Shown here: one piece after another, positions 25,192 to 33,873 of the stretch | Position numbering within the stretch: position 1 is the first letter of the stretch | Layout of the letters: each line of letters begins with the position of its first letter | DNA from: a candidate division TM6 bacterium GW2011_GWF2_38_10 | GTDB lineage: Bacteria; Babelota; Babeliae; Babelales; RVW-14 | Direction of reading: 5' to 3' | Assembly (NCBI GenBank): GCA_000992305.1 | Contig: LBTY01000017.1 | Span: 1-33,873, forward strand | DNA length: 33,873 nucleotides | Position numbers and translations under genes: made by a program | The notes under the pieces: model-generated | Told to the model about the DNA's origin: nothing | What the model saw: the letters and a program-made list of their open reading frames with translations, nothing else | Database searches by the model: none

Positions 25192-26700
25192 CTACGAAAT
25201 AGAAATTTCTTCTAATCTTTTCAAAAAGTCAGGATGTTTAGACATAAAGTTTTTAAATTCTTTTTGCATGGAATTTTGATTGTCCTTATTTTCACGCATA
25301 AACAATGAAAAAAGAGATTTTAAAGAACCACTTAAATAAGTAGGAATACTCGATAAAATAAAAGCAAAGATAGAAGGAGAAACTTTACCTAAAGCGAATA
25401 AAACAAGATCTTTAATACTCGAAATTTTTATTCCACATGTTTTTTCTATAACATCAATAATTAAACGCATTCCAGAATTCATTAAAAAACCATTTTTCTT
25501 AGAATCTAGACCCATACAAATAGCTTTTATATTTTTTTGATCTGAATAATCTTTGATAAAAGTAAGAACCAAATCTAAAATAGTATCTATTTCTCTCATA
25601 ATAATGATATTTTCTGAAGAGCCCAAAAGAAAATCTTTTGCCATGCCTGGTTTATTCAATTGTAAAAACATCTTAACACTAAAGCTACACGTAACAAGAT
25701 CTCGCGCAAACTGTTCATTATAATTTTTATGATGAGCAAAAATTGCCATAAGTCTATCAAGGGTCGCTTTACAATCACAGACTATATCATTACTATTTTT
25801 GGGCATCTGTTTTGTAAACGCTTGATAACGTATAATAATCCCATTTTTATCAGGAAGCGCATCCCCTTTTATTTTTCTTTGCAATTCAGTCAAGCGTCCA
25901 ATCATCATAGTATAAATATCACAATACCCACCGCAAAGATCATCCCCTGACAATGATAATGTAACAACTTCATGTTGAATAGCATCAATTAATGCATTTA
26001 TTTCTTTTTTGATTTCGTACATATCTTGAGATTCATTGCTATGTATTTTCTGACGATATTTATTTATTAATTCAATGTATTGGTGAAAAATAACAATATC
26101 CTCTGTATAAAAATCGGCACATAGTAAATCATTAAAATGTCGTCGAGCTTTTTGATATGACGAAAAATACATACATTGAGCAATAAATGAACGGTTCCAA
26201 TAAAGATCCAATTCCTTCATAATCAAAGAACCAATATACTCACTGGTCAAATATGATGTTACTCGATTAATTGATGTTCCTTTTTTAACCTTAAGAACAA
26301 TATCTCGTGCCTTTTTATTTAATTTTTGTATCACGTGTAATGTTACACAAGCAAGTTGCAGATCATTTAAAGGGCTTAACGGTGCTGTAACGCTTGAACA
26401 TAATTCAAGTTTAAATAAAGTTTCTTTATAGCGAAGAGCTAAAAATAAAAATGCTTTATCAAGTGAAGCTCTAAATTTTTTATTTTCAGAAGCAACTGAC
26501 GCTAATGCGCTTAGTTTTTTTTCTTCTTGTTGCATATCTACACACAAACGATCGTCTAGATTAACTAATTGAGCCCCATGATTAAAAACACGCATCATAA
26601 GTTCATGTGAGCCGTCTAAAACAGGCAACGATGACTTAACCGTAGTTATTGCCCCCAAAAGGGCAATAACTACAACAAAACAATTTCGAAAAAACATCAT
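25192..26700 (-). CDS. Exported mostly helical protein of unknown function
   Basis: This 502-residue protein starts at adjacent ATGs (26700 and 26697) after GAGGA. Signal peptide MMFFRNCFVVVIALLGAIT is probably cleaved near KSS (residue 24). The mature protein is almost all predicted helix, Leu/Lys/Asp-rich, with scattered cysteines (for example CSSVTAP near 103, DLCGGYCDIY near 253, VCDCKATL near 305). A moderately hydrophobic stretch near 440-475 (IKDLVLFALGKVSP, FAFILSSIPTYLSG) may be a membrane or membrane-inserting segment. No family recognised. It lies 34 bases after the 776-residue exported gene on the same strand, so the two are probably co-expressed and may act together. Confidence 0.7.
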   Translation of the reverse strand: MMFFRNCFVVVIALLGAITTVKSSLPVLDGSHELMMRVFNHGAQLVNLDDRLCVDMQQEEKKLSALASVASENKKFRASLDKAFLFLALRYKETLFKLELCSSVTAPLSPLNDLQLACVTLHVIQKLNKKARDIVLKVKKGTSINRVTSYLTSEYIGSLIMKELDLYWNRSFIAQCMYFSSYQKARRHFNDLLCADFYTEDIVIFHQYIELINKYRQKIHSNESQDMYEIKKEINALIDAIQHEVVTLSLSGDDLCGGYCDIYTMMIGRLTELQRKIKGDALPDKNGIIIRYQAFTKQMPKNSNDIVCDCKATLDRLMAIFAHHKNYNEQFARDLVTCSFSVKMFLQLNKPGMAKDFLLGSSENIIIMREIDTILDLVLTFIKDYSDQKNIKAICMGLDSKKNGFLMNSGMRLIIDVIEKTCGIKISSIKDLVLFALGKVSPSIFAFILSSIPTYLSGSLKSLFSLFMRENKDNQNSMQKEFKNFMSKHPDFLKRLEEISIS

Positions 26701-26734
26701 AGTATAATATCCTCAAATTATGAAGGATGTATGA

Positions 26735-29065
26735 TTATTTATTCTCAATTAAAAAAAACAAATCTGGCAAAAATGTTTTAATAAAATAATCAAATGTATA
26801 ACGATTATTTTTAATAACTGGAATTCTATAAATAACATTTGCTAATGTCATTTGAAAATCTTTTTTGATATTTTTAAATGGCTTAATCTCATTATTAGAA
26901 AAATCTTCAACCATATAAGCAAGCTCAGGAAGCGCATTAAAAGTATTTGATACCATTTTATTAATGACCGTACTGGAAAGCATATATCCTATAGAATTTT
27001 CTAAATCACGTAATTCTTCTGACTCAGAAAATGAATCATTGCGCAATTGAGCATCTTTTAATGCTATAAATTTTTGTAATTTTTCCAAGTCACTTTTTAT
27101 TTTTTCACTTTTTTTAACTAATTGTTTTTTCATACTTTGCAGTATTTGCTTCTTGCGCTCAAATGTTAACTCTTTAGCCATTCGCTTATCTTTATTATAA
27201 ATTCTGTCTATCTTAGCTTTTCTTTGTTTACATTGCGTTTCAATCTTTTGTGCATACAAGTTATAAATAGATGCAAGGCGGTGATAGTAAAATTCTTTTT
27301 GTAATGATACAATTAAAAAAGTATTTTCTGTTTTTATAGCTTCAATCTCTTGTTCCAGCGTATTAATTCTTGCTTCTAACGCTTGAGAAACTTCACCAGA
27401 TAAATCTTTACATTTTTCTTTTTGAGCCTGCAAATACTCATGCTGCTTTTCATATTTTTGAAGTTTTTCGTAATTATCTAATTGATCTATCAATAAATCT
27501 CGTTGATTCTCTAATTGTTTCTTTTGATTCTGCAATAAGCTTATTTTTTGTTCTAAAGTTTCTTTGTCTTGAGCATCACATTCTCGTGGAAATATATTCC
27601 ATAGTGGCGCAATAAAGGGAATATACGATGTTTTTGCATAAAGTTCTTTCTTGTGTTGCTTTATTGTTTTATTAACACCATCAACATGTTCATCAAGCAT
27701 ATCAATATATAAGTTTAATGCTTCATATAAAGTCTCAACACCCTTATTATGAGCATCATGAAGCTCTGCACATTGTTGATCCAAATCGCTCAAATCCTTA
27801 TTCATTAATTGATTTAAATTTCTTCCACATGATAATTCCGTAAAAGAATTAATTAATACTCGTTCCTTAATAAGACTTTTATAAGCATCTTGAGATTTTC
27901 TCAATACCTTACTCTTACCCATCAAAAGATCCTGTCTTACCTGTATATATTGTTTAACTGTTCTAAATAAAACAGATATAAGTACTTTCAATGAATCAGG
28001 AATGCTCAAATCATTATGTATACGATAAATAGCATGCAACCCATTATCAAGTTGAACTAAGGTTCTATGTGAAGCATTTGATTGATTTTTTATATGAGTA
28101 AAAAGAGGCGCTGGTAGAGAACTTGATAATGTCGTTGTTGTAAATTGACCAACAAATCCAGCCTTTTCTTCTTTCTCAAAAAGTTCAAACGGTATAACCT
28201 TGTGTTTATTAAGATCTATAAGCCCCGTAATATATCGATTCCAAGATTCATAATCCAAATGTTCAATTTTTTCAATATGTTTATAAACAAGCGAAGCAAA
28301 TTGCTCATCTTTAAAAACAAAACAAGAAATCCTTCCTAATAAACCAGGAGACAATTCTTCACCAGGAACGTGAATTTGAGTCCAAATATCTTTAAAAAAT
28401 TGAAATCCACCAGGAATCTGAGCATTAACAAAATGAGTAAGCGACTCTGGTAATGTTATATTTTCAAATAATTGAGTAACTTTATCAAATGGAACATCTT
28501 CCGTAATACTTAATTTAATTAACAATCGTAATAATTCTGATACAAAGCGTTCTTTATAATCAGGATGCTCAGTAATAGTTTTTATTAAAAGCATTACCTT
28601 CAATGAAAAGATACCAAAAGGAGATAAGGCCTGCTTGACATTATCAAGTAAATCACCTTGCGACAGCAAACGAACGAGTTCATCCTGAGCAATAGCAACG
28701 CCCATATTTTTAAAATCAGCATATGAATCATAATCATTTTGATATACTTTTATTTCTGATTCAATCGATTTAAATGGCGTAAATAAATCACCTGATCCAG
28801 CTTCTTGCCAATTAAAAATAATATCTTGATTAAGAGCTTTTACTGGTATAACCAAACCCTTAGATGTAAAATAATTGAGCTTTTTGGCACGAGCAAAAAC
28901 ATCTGCCAAACAAGACTTGCTAGATTCAAATATACGAGAAAAAACATTCTCATACAAAGGTGTATTATTATTGCTATCACCTTGTGCATTAACAATACTC
29001 TTTGGTAGAGCAAAAAATGATAAGAAACATGTAATAATCAAAAACTGTTTATAGTTTTTATTCAC
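26735..29065 (-). CDS. Large exported coiled-coil protein of unknown function
   Basis: This 776-residue protein starts at GTG 29065 after GGGAGGA. The signal peptide spans about residues 4-28 (FLIITCFLSFFALPKSIVNAQG). Residues about 30-390 are mixed helical. About 395-650 is dominated by long charged helices with heptad spacing (KKQLENQRDLLIDQLDNYEK, then LEARINTLEQEIEAIK and a Lys-rich stretch), a clear coiled coil. The C-terminal 100 residues are again globular and end PDLFFLIENK. There is no LPXTG, autotransporter or secretion-domain signature. It has a good promoter and leads a two-gene unit with the 502-residue exported gene. A surface, periplasmic scaffold or host-directed role is inferred only from export and shape. 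Confidence 0.72.
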   Translation of the reverse strand: MNKNYKQFLIITCFLSFFALPKSIVNAQGDSNNNTPLYENVFSRIFESSKSCLADVFARAKKLNYFTSKGLVIPVKALNQDIIFNWQEAGSGDLFTPFKSIESEIKVYQNDYDSYADFKNMGVAIAQDELVRLLSQGDLLDNVKQALSPFGIFSLKVMLLIKTITEHPDYKERFVSELLRLLIKLSITEDVPFDKVTQLFENITLPESLTHFVNAQIPGGFQFFKDIWTQIHVPGEELSPGLLGRISCFVFKDEQFASLVYKHIEKIEHLDYESWNRYITGLIDLNKHKVIPFELFEKEEKAGFVGQFTTTTLSSSLPAPLFTHIKNQSNASHRTLVQLDNGLHAIYRIHNDLSIPDSLKVLISVLFRTVKQYIQVRQDLLMGKSKVLRKSQDAYKSLIKERVLINSFTELSCGRNLNQLMNKDLSDLDQQCAELHDAHNKGVETLYEALNLYIDMLDEHVDGVNKTIKQHKKELYAKTSYIPFIAPLWNIFPRECDAQDKETLEQKISLLQNQKKQLENQRDLLIDQLDNYEKLQKYEKQHEYLQAQKEKCKDLSGEVSQALEARINTLEQEIEAIKTENTFLIVSLQKEFYYHRLASIYNLYAQKIETQCKQRKAKIDRIYNKDKRMAKELTFERKKQILQSMKKQLVKKSEKIKSDLEKLQKFIALKDAQLRNDSFSESEELRDLENSIGYMLSSTVINKMVSNTFNALPELAYMVEDFSNNEIKPFKNIKKDFQMTLANVIYRIPVIKNNRYTFDYFIKTFLPDLFFLIENK

Positions 29066-29142
29066 GGTTCCTCCCTAAAATATAAAAATATTCCCAAACC
29101 CACAAGTTGTCTTTTTTTATAGAAACCTTTGACACACCATTC

Positions 29143-29170
29143 ATTATACCATAGAGTAGACTTGTCGCAA
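29143..29170 (-). promoter_or_regulatory. Promoter of the two-gene exported-protein unit
   Basis: On the minus strand TTGCGA (29170-29165) and TATAAT (29148-29143) are 16 bases apart, about 77 bases before the GTG at 29065. Confidence 0.55.
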
Positions 29171-29248
29171 ACGCAAGACAAAATAGAAACGCATTTAATA
29201 GGCATTTACGCGACTTTATTGCCTATTATAAATTATAATTGACTCATT

Positions 29249-31411
29249 ATGAATATCCAATATCATTATCGCCGACTCAGCATCATTACATTGTGTACCG
29301 CAATCTTTGCTATGCTGTTATGGCTCATACCACTTATGCAACGCAACCATCAATGGCTTGGTGCCGGCGTTAGTAGAACGTTCTTATTTATGCTTATTAA
29401 TGTTCATATTCTTCTTCTTATTTTTTTATTATCAATTATCATAAAACAAAGCATTAAGCTCTTTTTTGAACGAAAAAAAGGCCTTCCGGGGAGTGTTTTT
29501 AAAAGAAATCTCCTATTTGCATTTTCTTTATTCTCCGTTATCCCCGCTTTCTTTGTTTTTTTTGCTGCAGGACGTATTATCACAAAAACAATCGATGCGT
29601 GGTTTTGCGCACGTATCGAACAAGGACTATTGGCAGGACTAACACTCCATCAAGAAGAAACAAAAAAAATGCGTCATAAACTAACCAATGAAGGAAACCG
29701 TTTTCTTGCACGCGTACCACAAACCATAACACGCTCCAATAAAAATCTTATCTGCATTAAAAAACTTATTACGGCATATACAAAAAATAACACAACAGCA
29801 TACGCCTGGAATAAAGATGGGAGTATGTTTTGTGGGTCAATAGGCAATGAAATAAAAATATGGCGAACATATAGAACATTTAATGACCGAACAACAAAAA
29901 GTCTCAGCCAACAATTTTTACATATAATAAAAACAACACAACTACCAGCGGCTTTCGATTTTTATGGTTCATTATATTGGGTAGCACAAAAAGAAGAAAT
30001 ACTGTTTGTGCTTGTTAAGCGCTATCCACCAGCCATTAGATCTTCACTTATAGAAATTCAAAATTCATTAGCAGATTACAACCAACTTAAATCATTAAAA
30101 AATCCTATTTATCTCAATTATTATTGTACCTTTTTTTTAGTCATGCTTTTAATTCTTTTTCTTTCTATTTGGTGCGCTTTTTATATAGCCCGTGGTCTTT
30201 CAAAACCGATTAAAGAACTTTTGGATGCAGTTTCCTCTATTCGTAAAGGAAAACTCGATATTGCCATTACTACCAAAACATCTGATGATTTACGTATGCT
30301 TGTAGAAGGATTTAATGAAATGGTTGGCGCAATAAAAAAAGCACAAACAACATTACAAGATAAACACAATGAACTTTTTACTATACTTGAAAATATTAAA
30401 GCTGCCGTATTTCTTATTAATGAATATGGTCGCATTATTCGATGCAACGAAGCCGCCCAAACACTTGCTTTTCATGTTACTAAGAGTACACAAATATGCG
30501 ATAAGCGAATCTCCATCGCCGGCACTCATATAGTCCAAACATTTTTTAAAGCGCTTCGAAATATGACTCAAATCTTACATAAAACATGTCATACTCAAGA
30601 ACATATTTTCACCATCAATGGAGAAGATCGCTCATTTGTTGTCACATTATCAATTGTCCTTATTAATAATATTCCCACAAAAAAACAATATGGTACGCTT
30701 GTTGTTTTAGAAGATGTAACCGATGTTGTCAAAGCTAACAAATTAAAAACTTGGCAAGAAGCCGCAAAACAAATGGCTCATGAAATCAAAAACCCACTTA
30801 CCCCTATACAACTTGCAACACAACGTCTGCAACGAAAATTTGGCAAGCTTTTACATCATGAAGAATCATTTATACAAAGCACCCAGATCATACTTGAACA
30901 AGTATCTCTTATCAAAAACCTCGTTGTACATTTTTCTGAATTTGCAAAAATGCCCCCAATAGAACGGCAATTTACCTGTCTAAAAACAATAATATCCGAT
31001 GTTTGCAACTTGTATAAATTAAGCTATCCAGCAATTACCATCACCTACAAAGGACCTAAAAAAATAGATCTTATGATGCTTGATGAAAAAAAAATCAAAC
31101 GAGTGTTTTTTAATCTTTTTGATAACAGTATACGAGCATTACGCGAACAAAACAACGCTTGCATTTCAATTACCATGAAAAAAGATAGTATTATGCATTG
31201 CTATAATATTACTTTTTCAGATAATGGCCCCGGCATTGCTCAACACATAAAAGACAATCTATTTTTTCCCTATGTATCCACAGAACAAAAAAACATGGGA
31301 CTCGGACTTTCAATTGTCAGAGATATTATAACATTGCACAATGGATCAATAGAAACAATGCCATCAACATCAGGAGCAACATTTATAATCAAACTACCAT
31401 ACTCTCGGTGA
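29249..31411 (+). CDS. NtrY-like membrane sensor histidine kinase
   Basis: This 720-residue sensor kinase has membrane segments near 10-30, 42-65 and 85-110, an extracytoplasmic sensor region (about 115-285), another membrane segment (290-314), then HAMP (about 312-365), a PAS-like domain (about 372-490), and HisKA with the phospho-accepting His511 in MAHEIKNPLTPIQLA. The HATPase has N-box FNLFDNSIRAL (Asn626), DNGPG (658-662) and GLGLSIV (684-690). The four-segment N-terminus and the ENIKAAVFLINE PAS opening fit NtrY, which in NtrY-NtrX pairs senses redox or nitrogen state. No response regulator is adjacent. No ribosome site precedes the ATG, and a TATAAT (29234-29239) lies so close that the message may have almost no leader. 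Confidence 0.92.
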   Translation: MNIQYHYRRLSIITLCTAIFAMLLWLIPLMQRNHQWLGAGVSRTFLFMLINVHILLLIFLLSIIIKQSIKLFFERKKGLPGSVFKRNLLFAFSLFSVIPAFFVFFAAGRIITKTIDAWFCARIEQGLLAGLTLHQEETKKMRHKLTNEGNRFLARVPQTITRSNKNLICIKKLITAYTKNNTTAYAWNKDGSMFCGSIGNEIKIWRTYRTFNDRTTKSLSQQFLHIIKTTQLPAAFDFYGSLYWVAQKEEILFVLVKRYPPAIRSSLIEIQNSLADYNQLKSLKNPIYLNYYCTFFLVMLLILFLSIWCAFYIARGLSKPIKELLDAVSSIRKGKLDIAITTKTSDDLRMLVEGFNEMVGAIKKAQTTLQDKHNELFTILENIKAAVFLINEYGRIIRCNEAAQTLAFHVTKSTQICDKRISIAGTHIVQTFFKALRNMTQILHKTCHTQEHIFTINGEDRSFVVTLSIVLINNIPTKKQYGTLVVLEDVTDVVKANKLKTWQEAAKQMAHEIKNPLTPIQLATQRLQRKFGKLLHHEESFIQSTQIILEQVSLIKNLVVHFSEFAKMPPIERQFTCLKTIISDVCNLYKLSYPAITITYKGPKKIDLMMLDEKKIKRVFFNLFDNSIRALREQNNACISITMKKDSIMHCYNITFSDNGPGIAQHIKDNLFFPYVSTEQKNMGLGLSIVRDIITLHNGSIETMPSTSGATFIIKLPYSR

Positions 31412-31534
31412 ATTATTTTCTATAAAGATTTTTGTAAAAAAGTTGCTTTTTATTATTATTTTCACTACGTTAATACCATTGTTAAATATAGACATATTGT
31501 ATTAAAATAGGATATTATCCGAAAGGCATCGCTC

Positions 31535-31783
31535 ATGAAATATAATGTATATTCATTTGTTATAGGCTTTACAGCCCTTTCATTACTTCCTTCTTGCGGC
31601 CTTCAAAAACAAGAAGAAGTACAAGTTAACGTTCAACAACAAGAAGCTCCTTCAGCAGTAGAAACACAACAAGAAGCAGCCCCAGTTGCAGCTCCTGCAA
31701 GCGAACAAAAAGAAGAATCTGCACAACCACAACAAGCAGAAGAAGCTTCTGAAGCTTCAGAAGAAAACAAATTAGAAAAATAA
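31535..31783 (+). CDS. Small Gln/Glu/Ala-rich lipoprotein
   Basis: This 82-residue protein starts at ATG 31535 after AAAGG. A lipoprotein signal ends in LLPSC with Cys21 as the likely acylated residue. The 60-residue mature part is low-complexity, acidic and Gln/Glu/Ala/Ser-rich without aromatic residues, and so disordered. It may be a tethered spacer or surface-exposed tail, but nothing identifies a function. A TTGTTA (31479-31484) with TAAAAT (31503-31508), 18 bases apart, is a possible promoter. It is closed by the strong hairpin at 31808. Confidence 0.75.
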   Translation: MKYNVYSFVIGFTALSLLPSCGLQKQEEVQVNVQQQEAPSAVETQQEAAPVAAPASEQKEESAQPQQAEEASEASEENKLEK

Positions 31784-31807
31784 CTCTCTAGAGTTATCTA
31801 ATTATTT

Positions 31808-31870
31808 AAGAAAAAGACCTTGTTATTTCGAAGTTGGTTTCGAAATAACAAGGTCTTTTTCTTGATTTTT
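31808..31870. terminator. Rho-independent terminator with 25-bp perfect stem
   Basis: 31808-31832 pairs with 31839-31863 without mismatch (core GACCTTGTTATTTCGA), with a 6-base loop, an A-run before and a T-run after (31856-31870). It ends the small lipoprotein gene. A 66-codon plus-strand frame reading through it is not a gene. Confidence 0.9.
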
Positions 31871-31873
31871 TCT

Positions 31874-31923
31874 AAAATACCTTGTAAATTTAAAATAGAA
31901 TTCAAAAATACAAGGTGTTTTTT
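31874..31923 (+). terminator. Second hairpin with T-run, in the leader of the AAA ATPase gene
   Basis: 31874-31886 pairs with 31909-31921 (core ACCTTGTA/TACAAGGT, one G-T pair) around a 22-base loop. The right arm runs into GTTTTTT, and the ribosome site GAGGGG of the ATPase gene follows at 31924-31929. Its position suggests attenuation or an extra terminator. Confidence 0.5.
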
Positions 31924-31935
31924 GAGGGGATTATT

Positions 31936-33081
31936 ATGTTACGAACTAAATATCAACAAGAAATTGATGTTTTATTTCAAATTCATCCTATTTGTGCTCT
32001 TTTGGGCCCTCGACAAGTAGGAAAAACAACACTTGCAAAACAATATGCAGAAAACTACCAACCCAAAAATGTATTCCTCTTTGATCTTGAAAATCCATCT
32101 GATCTTGTACAATTTGAAAACCCAATGCTCATACTTCCCCCTCTTTTAAAAAAAGAAAATCTTATCATCATTGACGAAATTCAACGTCTTCCAAATATTT
32201 TCCCCGTATTGCGATTTCTTGTCGATAACCATCCTGGGAAAATACTTATTCTTGGAAGCGCCTCAAGAGAGCTTATTAAACAATCTTCAGAATCCCTCGC
32301 CGGTCGCATAGGCTATATTGAAATAACTCCTTTTTCTTACCAAGAAGTAGAAAATAATGAAAAGCTTTGGCTTCAAGGAGGATTCCCGCGATCTTTTTTA
32401 ACCGATTCTATCGATCTAAGTTTTATTTGGCGTGAAAATTATATTAGAACCTTTCTTGAACAAGATATACCAAATCTTGGGTTTAATATTCCTGCACAAC
32501 AGATATACAAATTTTGGATGATGCTTTGCCACTACCATGGACAATTATTTAATGCAAGCGAAATAAGCAAATCACTTGGCGTTACAGATCATATGGTAAA
32601 AAAATACATCGATATTTTATCAGGAACATTTATGATAAGAGTACTTCATCCATGGTTTGAAAATATTAGCAAACGACAAATTAAAACGTCTAAAATATAT
32701 TTTCGCGATAGTGGCATTTTGCATGCACTCCTTGGTATCAAAACCATACAACAATTAAACACGTATCCTCGCCTTGGATCTTTTTGGGAAGGGTTTGCCC
32801 TTGAAGAAATTTTACGTAAATATAAAGCAAAACAAGAAGAATGTTTTTTTTGGAGAACACAAGCTGGAGCAGAGCTTGATCTTCTTATTCACAAAGAAGG
32901 TAAAAAAATTGGGTTTGAATTCAAATATAGTGATAAACCAAAACTAACACCTTCAATGCGCATAGCTCTTGAAGACCTCGGCCTTGATCACTTGTATGTT
33001 ATACACCCTATAAAAAACCATTTTTTACTGGCTCATAATGTAACAGCTGTAGGATTACATACATTCATTCACGAATTTTAA
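31936..33081 (+). CDS. AAA ATPase with DUF4143 C-terminal domain
   Basis: This 381-residue protein starts at ATG 31936, chosen for GAGGGG 6 bases upstream; a frame from 31915 has no such site. The AAA_14 domain (about 15-140) has Walker A GPRQVGKTT (24-32), Walker B LIIIDEIQRLP (76-86) and a GSASREL sensor segment (107-113). QGGFPRSFL (147-155) is followed by a winged-helix-like part (about 195-245, ASEISKSLGVTDHMVKKYID). The C-terminal DUF4143 region ends in AELDLLI (312-318) and FEFKYS (327-332), the D/E...E-x-K pattern of a restriction-endonuclease-like fold. The family is widespread, often mobile and of unsettled function; defence or DNA-processing roles have been suggested. It converges on the WecA-like gene (13 bases apart). 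Confidence 0.88.
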   Translation: MLRTKYQQEIDVLFQIHPICALLGPRQVGKTTLAKQYAENYQPKNVFLFDLENPSDLVQFENPMLILPPLLKKENLIIIDEIQRLPNIFPVLRFLVDNHPGKILILGSASRELIKQSSESLAGRIGYIEITPFSYQEVENNEKLWLQGGFPRSFLTDSIDLSFIWRENYIRTFLEQDIPNLGFNIPAQQIYKFWMMLCHYHGQLFNASEISKSLGVTDHMVKKYIDILSGTFMIRVLHPWFENISKRQIKTSKIYFRDSGILHALLGIKTIQQLNTYPRLGSFWEGFALEEILRKYKAKQEECFFWRTQAGAELDLLIHKEGKKIGFEFKYSDKPKLTPSMRIALEDLGLDHLYVIHPIKNHFLLAHNVTAVGLHTFIHEF

Positions 33082-33094
33082 TAACTCACCGTAA

Positions 33095-33873
33095 TTATCT
33101 AAATACAATCAATCCCCATAAAACAATAAGCATACTCAAAAAACCCAAAAATAACGCACATGATAAAAAACCACACGCATGCCCTATACTTACAAGAGAA
33201 AATAAGAGTGCGATAGCAGTTGTAAAGGCTAAAACACCCCAACGCGTCCATCCTTTTTTCTGTAAAAAAATAGAAAAATGATGAGGACTTCCTCGGTAAA
33301 AAGGAATTCCTAAATATGATCTGATAATGATTAAAGAAAAAATTTCTAAACTAGGGACCGCTAAAATAACCATAAAAACATAAGGAAATCCTAAAATATA
33401 ATGAGCGCAAGGTAAGGTATAAAATAATGGCGCAATCTTTGCAATAAAAAGAGGAATAATCGATAAAAAACCACCAATAAATAATGATCCCGCATCACCT
33501 AAATAAATTTTTGCAGGGGGAGCATTAAAAACAAAAAATCCACAGCAAGCCCCAATAAAAATAGCCAATAAAAAACAAAGGTCATGCATGCCCATATTGT
33601 ATGCAAAATAAAAAAAGGAAACTGCTGCACTACATGCAATCACCGATAAAAGCCCATCCATAACATCAACAAGATTACAAGCATTGATAATCGAAAAAAT
33701 CCAAAATCCTGAAAAAATAAGCGCCAGCCAATGTGGTATTGTTAAAACAAAAAAAGCTCCTGACATTAAAAATAAAAAAACGGCAAGTCCTTGCCATAAA
33801 AATTTTTGACGAGGAGTTAGACAAATTAAATCATCAATAAGACCTATAATCAATAATATAGAAAGCCCTCCCA
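33095..33873 (-). CDS. WecA/TagO-like polyprenyl-phosphate sugar-1-phosphate transferase (5' end outside window)
   Basis: The frame is open through the end of the window; a TTG at 33853 is only an internal codon, since in-frame upstream codons read GGLSILL, the standard lead-in to GLIDD of this family. About 259 C-terminal residues are visible with about eight membrane segments. Visible PNPT-family marks are GLIDD, NACNLVDVMDGLLS and FNAPPAKIYLGDAGSLFIGG. There is no MraY-type HHH motif; instead SPHHFSIFLQKKGW fits WecA/TagO/RgpG enzymes, which load GlcNAc-1-P or a related sugar onto undecaprenyl phosphate to start O-antigen or other glycans. It is the second lipid-carrier glycosyl-phosphotransferase in the window besides MraY. 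Confidence 0.87.
   Translation of the reverse strand, partial: GGLSILLIIGLIDDLICLTPRQKFLWQGLAVFLFLMSGAFFVLTIPHWLALIFSGFWIFSIINACNLVDVMDGLLSVIACSAAVSFFYFAYNMGMHDLCFLLAIFIGACCGFFVFNAPPAKIYLGDAGSLFIGGFLSIIPLFIAKIAPLFYTLPCAHYILGFPYVFMVILAVPSLEIFSLIIIRSYLGIPFYRGSPHHFSIFLQKKGWTRWGVLAFTTAIALLFSLVSIGHACGFLSCALFLGFLSMLIVLWGLIVFR

Noticed and set aside
1..33873. CRISPR array, insertion sequence, prophage or known defence island
   Set aside because: No spaced direct repeats, transposase, integrase or phage genes were seen. The AAA/DUF4143 protein alone does not define a defence island.

Overview
This AT-rich window comes from a Gram-negative-type bacterium with a small, host-dependent look. It has a Pal/OmpA lipoprotein, MraY plus a second lipid-linked sugar transferase, an NtrY-like sensor and DsbD, so the cell has an inner membrane, an oxidising periplasm and an outer envelope. 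Housekeeping genes sit singly or in pairs (leuS with a transaldolase, galU, pheS, mraY, an RNase G) between many Lys/Asn-rich exported proteins of unknown function. The best match I know is Candidatus Dependentiae (TM6), bacteria that live in protists. That placement is inference from gene content, because no rRNA or marker phylogeny is available here.

Layout. 1-6.2 kb: the end of a coiled-coil gene, a truncated gatB fragment that keeps its promoter and ribosome site, a large exported unknown, RNase E/G, an OmpA/Pal-like lipoprotein and a small exported unknown. 6.4-9.4 kb: an exported unknown, a GC-rich dispersed repeat, an exported PPP-type phosphatase and a glycine-zipper lipoprotein. 9.5-14.2 kb: transaldolase-leuS, then a divergent exported clostripain-family (C11) peptidase. 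14.3-18.1 kb: a minus-strand operon-like run of an acidic helical protein, a tiny Cys-rich ORF, a single-cluster ferredoxin, an acyl-CoA synthetase-like ligase and a CorC/HlyC-type membrane protein. 18.2-20.9 kb: two tandem paralogous exported proteins with ATP-grasp motifs. 21-25.1 kb: DsbD membrane domain, galU, pheS and mraY. 25.2-29.1 kb: two large exported helical/coiled-coil unknowns. 29.2-33.9 kb: NtrY-like kinase, a small lipoprotein, an AAA/DUF4143 ATPase and the 3' part of a WecA/TagO-like transferase.

The most novel signal is the tandem exported ATP-grasp-like pair at 18175-20943. An ATP-dependent ligase fold behind a signal peptide makes sense mainly if the protein reaches ATP outside the bacterium. 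The order of its motifs also suggests a circularly permuted ATP-grasp. Together with the exported PPP phosphatase, the exported C11 peptidase and several exported coiled-coil proteins, the window looks rich in candidate host-interaction proteins. No tRNA, rRNA, CRISPR array, transposase or prophage gene was found.
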